Source: Leptothoe spongobia TAU-MAC 1115
Lineage (GTDB): Bacteria; Cyanobacteriota; Cyanobacteriia; Phormidesmidales; Phormidesmidaceae
NCBI RefSeq assembly: GCF_018739885.1
Contig: NZ_JADOES010000006.1
Location: 1 to 64,000 of the forward strand
DNA: 64,000 nt
Direction: 5' to 3'
Below, one piece after another: positions 60,415-64,000 of the stretch. Under the pieces are notes generated by a model. It was given only the letters and a program-made list of their open reading frames with translations, did not search any database and was not told the origin of the DNA. Position 1 is the stretch's first letter, and each line of letters begins with the position of its first letter. A program made the position numbers and the translations under genes.

Positions 60415-60585
60415 ATGTTAGAGAAGCAGTATTTGCGGAAATCTTTAGAAAATGGTGGTTTTTCCCCAGCAAATATTGATCTCATCCTGCAAGAACATGA
60501 ATTGCAAGATAATAAGGTCAGACAAGCCTGGGATCAATACTGGAAACAATTTGTTATTGCGAGTGACGATGCGCTTGGAGCGTAA
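60415..60585 (+). CDS. Small hypothetical protein
   Basis: 56 residues from the ATG at 60415; the frame opens at a TTG at 60391. LEKQYLRKSLENGGFSPANIDLILQEHELQDNKVRQAWDQYWKQFV is a charged, all-helical pattern. There is no known domain. It lies upstream of phnF on the same strand with a 195-bp gap. Confidence 0.45.
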   Translation: MLEKQYLRKSLENGGFSPANIDLILQEHELQDNKVRQAWDQYWKQFVIASDDALGA

Positions 60586-60780
60586 CTCATTAAGGGTAAC
60601 GAGAATAACGGGCATTCTCCGCTAAGTATGGGTTCCTAGAAGATAGGTTAAAAGCGAGTTAAACTGTGGATAACAACAGAAAGAAGGAGCCAGCTGCCAT
60701 CCAACATCCCCTCTCGATTTCCTAGTTTGGTTAAGAGTAGGTTAAGTCTCGAATAAAAAAGAATAACAATAGTAGAAACA

Positions 60781-61497
60781 ATGCGCCAAGATGCCTTACC
60801 CTTGTATCTTCAGATTGCCGATGAGCTGCGACGTAATATCGAAGAGTTGGTCTTTAACGTAGGGGATCAACTACCCACAGAACTAGAACTCAGCCAACGC
60901 TTTGGAGTGCATCGTCACACCCTCAGACGGGCTGTGGATGTTCTGCGGCAAGAGGGCATTGTGGATGTAGAGCGGGGTCGAGGGACCTTTGTTGTGGCTC
61001 CGATTGCATTACCTATTGGGAAGCGGGTTCGCTTTAATGAAGCCCTCAAGGCCCAGGCCATTACTCCCACCAGGCAGATGCTGCGAACTGTCGATATCAA
61101 GGCCGATCCTAAGCTGGCCCAACGATTAGAAATCGAGTTAGGGGCATCGGTCATTCTGCTGGAGCGTCTTTACCTAGTGGATGAGTTGCCTATTGACGTC
61201 AGCAGTAGCCATTTTCCAGGGCAGCGATTTCCCCAGTTGATCACCCACTGTGAAGCCTACAATTCTATCTCCCAGATGCTGCTAAAAGAATACAGCTGTG
61301 ATCATATTCGTCGGTCTACACGTATTTCAGCCCGTGTCGCCCGTCCCCGCGATGCGCGCCTGCTCAAAATGCCCGTTAATAGTCCCATTTTGTTATCAGA
61401 ATCGATCAATGTTGATCAAAACGGTACCGTGATCGAATACGGAGTAACTCGTTTCCGAGGAGATCGCATGGAGTTGGTAATGGAACAGGATGGATAG
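60781..61497 (+). CDS. phnF: GntR/HutC-family regulator PhnF
   Basis: This 238-residue regulator has an N-terminal winged helix (YLQIADELRRNIEELVFNVGDQLPTELELSQRFGVHRHTLRRAVDVLRQEGIVDVERGRGTFV). The C-terminal UTRA ligand domain covers about 95-235. Placement directly before phnCDE and the family type support PhnF, a repressor of phosphonate genes. The 14-bp palindromes before phnC, phnG and the second phnM fit HutC-type operators. I saw no such site before phnF itself. Confidence 0.9.
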   Translation: MRQDALPLYLQIADELRRNIEELVFNVGDQLPTELELSQRFGVHRHTLRRAVDVLRQEGIVDVERGRGTFVVAPIALPIGKRVRFNEALKAQAITPTRQMLRTVDIKADPKLAQRLEIELGASVILLERLYLVDELPIDVSSSHFPGQRFPQLITHCEAYNSISQMLLKEYSCDHIRRSTRISARVARPRDARLLKMPVNSPILLSESINVDQNGTVIEYGVTRFRGDRMELVMEQDG

Positions 61498-61638
61498 TTT
61501 AGGATGGTCCACTGATTAACAGCTTATTAACAGAGTCTATACACCCCAATTTTTAACCTGACCTTTCCTAAAAATTAACCTGTCTTGGTTTCAGTCTTAA
61601 GCCTTTACCACCGACAATGGTAATAACCAAGATTTAGT

Positions 61639-61652
61639 TATAGATGTCTATA
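61639..61652. promoter_or_regulatory. Candidate PhnF operator upstream of phnC
   Basis: TATAGATGTCTATA has perfect 6-bp arms (TATAGA/TCTATA). It lies 87 bp before phnC, between phnF and phnC. It shares its core with the phnG operator. Confidence 0.7.
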
Positions 61653-61738
61653 CGTCTGTGGTTTTAATTATTGATAAAAAGCAGGTCAGTCATTATGGGC
61701 AGGCCCGTTGAGTTGGGTCCAGTACCCCCTGGAGAGAT

Positions 61739-62572
61739 ATGCAATTAGCTGCAGCTATCAACTTAGATATGGCCTCATCTCACTCTGCGGTGAGGGTAAT
61801 GGGTCTATCAAAAGCCTTCAAGGGGCAACCGGCATTGCAGAATGTCAGTATGACGGTAGCTGCCGGTGAAATGGTTGCTTTGGTGGGGGCATCGGGCTCT
61901 GGTAAGTCCACGCTGCTGCGAAATCTGAATGGGTTGCAGCAGGCCGATAAGGGCAGTGTGGAAATCTTTGGTAATGTGCTGCAACTGGAAGGTGAACTCC
62001 ATTCTAAAGCTCGCCAGATTCGTAGTCATGTGGGATTCATCTTTCAGCAGTTCAATTTGGTCAACCGACTGACGGCCTTAGAAAATGTGCTGGTAGGGAA
62101 TCTGTCCCAGGTATCGATGCTACGTTCTTTGGTGCACAACTTTACCAAGTCAGAGAAGGTGAGGGCCTTGGCGGCTTTGGAGCGGGTGGGTATCTTAAAT
62201 CAAGCTCACAAACGGGCGTCGGCATTGTCAGGTGGCCAACAGCAGCGAGTGGCTATTGCCCGCTGTCTGATGCAGGGAGCCAAAATAATTCTGGCGGATG
62301 AGCCCATTGCCTCCTTAGATCCAGATTCTGCCCGCAAGGTGATGGAATTGTTGACCAGTTTAAATGCAGAGCAAGGCATTACGGTGGTGACCTCGTTGCA
62401 CCAGGTACAGGTGGTACAGCGATACTTCAAGCGTTCTATAGCGCTGCGTCAGGGGGTAGTTTGTTTTGACGGATTTACGGTTGACTTGGATGCGGATCGT
62501 CTCAACAGCATCTATGGATCAGCCGTTGAAGAGCTGGTAATGAGGGGTCACAGTGAGATGTTTGCAAGCTAA
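61739..62572 (+). CDS. phnC: Phosphonate ABC transporter ATPase PhnC
   Basis: This 277-residue ABC ATPase has Walker A GASGSGKST, signature LSGGQQQRVAIARCL and Walker B IILADEPIASLD. FIFQQFNLVNRLTALENVLVGNL is the PhnC-type Q-loop region. It powers uptake of phosphonate, phosphite or phosphate esters. GGAGAG precedes the ATG. The PhnD frame opens right at the stop, but its real start is at 62644. Confidence 0.93.
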   Translation: MQLAAAINLDMASSHSAVRVMGLSKAFKGQPALQNVSMTVAAGEMVALVGASGSGKSTLLRNLNGLQQADKGSVEIFGNVLQLEGELHSKARQIRSHVGFIFQQFNLVNRLTALENVLVGNLSQVSMLRSLVHNFTKSEKVRALAALERVGILNQAHKRASALSGGQQQRVAIARCLMQGAKIILADEPIASLDPDSARKVMELLTSLNAEQGITVVTSLHQVQVVQRYFKRSIALRQGVVCFDGFTVDLDADRLNSIYGSAVEELVMRGHSEMFAS

Positions 62573-62643
62573 TGGCCTCTCATTACCTGGGGTCTCCCAC
62601 ACACGGTTACACAAACACGGATAGGATCAAAGGAACAATAATT

Positions 62644-63711
62644 ATGTCTATTTCCTCCTTGCGTCGATTTGCATCTTTGCTAGCGGCTTCCAGCCTGATG
62701 ATCAGCACTCTGGCTGCCTGTAGCAGTGCCGGTGATGTTGTTGATACAGCGACTGATGCAGTAGACGATGCGGCTAGTTCTGTAACTGCAGGTGGCACCT
62801 GTGCTGCTGATATTAAAGAAATTGAATTTGGTATTATTTCCACTGAGTCTGCTGATAACCTGAAGCCTCAATGGGAGCCTCTATTGGCTGATATGTCTGA
62901 AGCTGTTGGTCGTCCTGTAAAGGGTTTCTACGCCACTGACTATGCCGGTGTAATCGAAGGTATGGGGGCTGGCAAAGTGCAGGTTGCTTGGTACGGTGGG
63001 AAGTCCTACATTGAAGCAGCTGAGCGTTCTGAAGCGGAAGCGTTTGTTCAGACTGTGGCTCTTGATGGTTCCAAAGGTTACTATTCTCACCTGATCACTA
63101 ACAAGGAGAACCCCATCGTTGGTGAGATTGATTTAGAAAAGGGCAATGGTGACAAGTATGTTGTTGAGAATGCTGCTGACTTGACGTTTGCATTCAATGA
63201 CCCAAACTCTACATCTGGTTTCTTGGTCCCCACTTACTACGTGTTTGCTCAGCAAGGGGCTAATGCCGACAAGATATTTAGTGAGCTTATCTTTGCTGGT
63301 AGTCATGAGGCTACTGCCTTAGCTGTGTCTGAGAACCAGGTAGACATTGCTACTAACAACAATGAAAACCTGGCTCGGTTGGAAGAGACTGCTCCCGATG
63401 CCCTTGAAAAGATTCAGATCATCTGGACTTCTCCTGTAATTCCTAGCGATCCTCTCGCCTATCGTAAAGATCTACCTGACTGTCTCAAAGATTCCATCAA
63501 GGACTTCTTTATCGGTTATGACAACACAGAGGTTCTCGAAGGTCTGCAGTGGACTGGCCTAGATGAAGCTAAGGATTCAGACTGGAACACCATTCGTGAA
63601 TTGCAAATTGCTAAGGACCTACTGGAGGTTCAAAATGATGAGAACCTCAGTGATGGCGATAAGCAAACTAAGCTAGACGAGCTTAACAAGAAGCTTGATG
63701 CGTTGAAGTAA
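62644..63711 (+). CDS. phnD: Phosphonate-binding lipoprotein PhnD
   Basis: This binding protein of about 355 residues has signal and lipobox RFASLLAASSLMISTLAACSS, so it should be lipid-anchored in the periplasm. EIEFGIISTESADNLKPQWEPLL, then GFYATDYAGVIEGMGAGKVQVAWYGGKSYIEA and DLTFAFNDPNSTSGFLVP, are PhnD hallmarks around the phosphonate pocket. The start at 62644 is chosen because AAAGGAA precedes it and the signal peptide begins there. A terminator follows before phnE. Confidence 0.95.
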   Translation: MSISSLRRFASLLAASSLMISTLAACSSAGDVVDTATDAVDDAASSVTAGGTCAADIKEIEFGIISTESADNLKPQWEPLLADMSEAVGRPVKGFYATDYAGVIEGMGAGKVQVAWYGGKSYIEAAERSEAEAFVQTVALDGSKGYYSHLITNKENPIVGEIDLEKGNGDKYVVENAADLTFAFNDPNSTSGFLVPTYYVFAQQGANADKIFSELIFAGSHEATALAVSENQVDIATNNNENLARLEETAPDALEKIQIIWTSPVIPSDPLAYRKDLPDCLKDSIKDFFIGYDNTEVLEGLQWTGLDEAKDSDWNTIRELQIAKDLLEVQNDENLSDGDKQTKLDELNKKLDALK

Positions 63712-63737
63712 GTTCTCACTCACCTAAAATGTGCAGC

Positions 63738-63770
63738 ACAGGCAGCCTTCGGGCTGCCCGTGTTTTTTTT
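63738..63770 (+). terminator. Rho-independent terminator between phnD and phnE
   Basis: GGCAGCC-TTCG-GGCTGCC (63741-63758) is extended by CAC/GTG with one mismatch and followed by TTTTTTTT (63763-63770). The UUCG loop makes it very stable. It would stop most transcripts after phnD and leave phnE at lower level. Confidence 0.88.
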
Positions 63771-63798
63771 ACTTTTTTATCTAACGCTTTTTTTCATT

Positions 63799-64000
63799 AT
63801 GGCTAAGTCGGTTGTTTCTTCCCAAACCTACGATGATGGTGTTGTTTCAGCTGAGGTTATGCGGGTGCTGGCCGAGGAAAAAAAGCTAGTCACGCCCATG
63901 CGGATTGTGTGGTTGCTGGTTGCGATCGCAGTCCTCGTCTACGCAGGTCAAAAAAGTGACCTCAGCTTTGTGGAGCTACTTCAAGGTGCTGGCAATATGG
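63799..64000 (+). CDS. phnE: Phosphonate ABC transporter permease PhnE, 5' part
   Basis: 67 codons are visible before the window ends: MAKSVVSSQTYDDGVV, then LVTPMRIVWLLVAIAVLVYAGQKSDLSFVEL. The latter contains the first membrane helix. Position after phnCD identifies PhnE. The permease domain proper lies beyond the window. A HIP1 site is inside the helix coding region. Confidence 0.82.
   Translation, partial: MAKSVVSSQTYDDGVVSAEVMRVLAEEKKLVTPMRIVWLLVAIAVLVYAGQKSDLSFVELLQGAGNM

Overview
The window is chromosomal DNA of a cyanobacterium. The main evidence is the frequent HIP1 octamer GCGATCGC inside genes, the cyanobacterial families present (DevC/DevB-type exporter, PTPA-CTERM protein, MHYT/GAF kinase, WYL-controlled type I-D CRISPR-Cas) and the short interspersed repeats typical of filamentous or Leptolyngbya-like cyanobacteria. 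No rRNA or tRNA gene was seen. Genus cannot be fixed from this sequence alone.

Layout. (1) 113-14907: a complete type I-D CRISPR-Cas locus read leftward. The order is cas3, cas10d, csc2, csc1, cas6, an extra PD-(D/E)XK-like gene, cas4, cas1, cas2, leader, and an array of 60 repeats and 59 spacers. A WYL-domain regulator is divergent from cas3 (15023-15967). (2) 15968-17444: small genes and debris: three tandem hairpins, an XRE regulator, and an MNT nucleotidyltransferase with a truncated HEPN partner. (3) 17445-27839: a peroxiredoxin, then a C-P lyase (phosphonate catabolism) locus: phnGHIJK, phnL, two different phnM genes, a PhnZ-like HD protein and a phosphodiesterase. It is interrupted by a paralogue of the PD-(D/E)XK gene from the cas operon. 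(4) 27992-32654: a histidine kinase, a cysteine hydrolase, an MscS channel and two small unknown proteins.

(5) 32882-46720: the most notable region, a leftward operon of eight tightly packed genes. It holds a full enediyne core cassette: E3 (DUF1702/UnbL), E4 (FG-GAP/UnbV), E5 (UnbU), the 1981-residue iterative enediyne polyketide synthase and the E10-type thioesterase. A TauE/SafE-like permease and a DevB/DevC-like exporter pair are co-transcribed. (6) 46938-54430: a PTPA-CTERM surface protein, an XRE plus PIN-like pair, an FkbM methyltransferase, a Wzx-type flippase, a GNAT acetyltransferase and a TPR lipoprotein. (7) 54669-60585: a membrane protein, a large MHYT/GAF kinase, an M19 dipeptidase and dispersed repeats. 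(8) 60781-64000: phnF, phnC, phnD and the start of phnE, i.e. the regulator and importer of the phosphonate system, about 33 kb from its catabolic genes.

How they work together. PhnCDE import phosphonates and PhnGHIJKLM break the C-P bond. PhnF probably controls both halves through one shared palindrome (core TATAGA-N2-TCTATA) found upstream of phnG, the second phnM and phnC. A fourth match lies between the MHYT kinase and the dipeptidase. The enediyne genes should make a polyene or enediyne core, but no tailoring enzymes are visible in the window. The WYL protein probably controls the cas operon through an inverted repeat in the shared promoter region.
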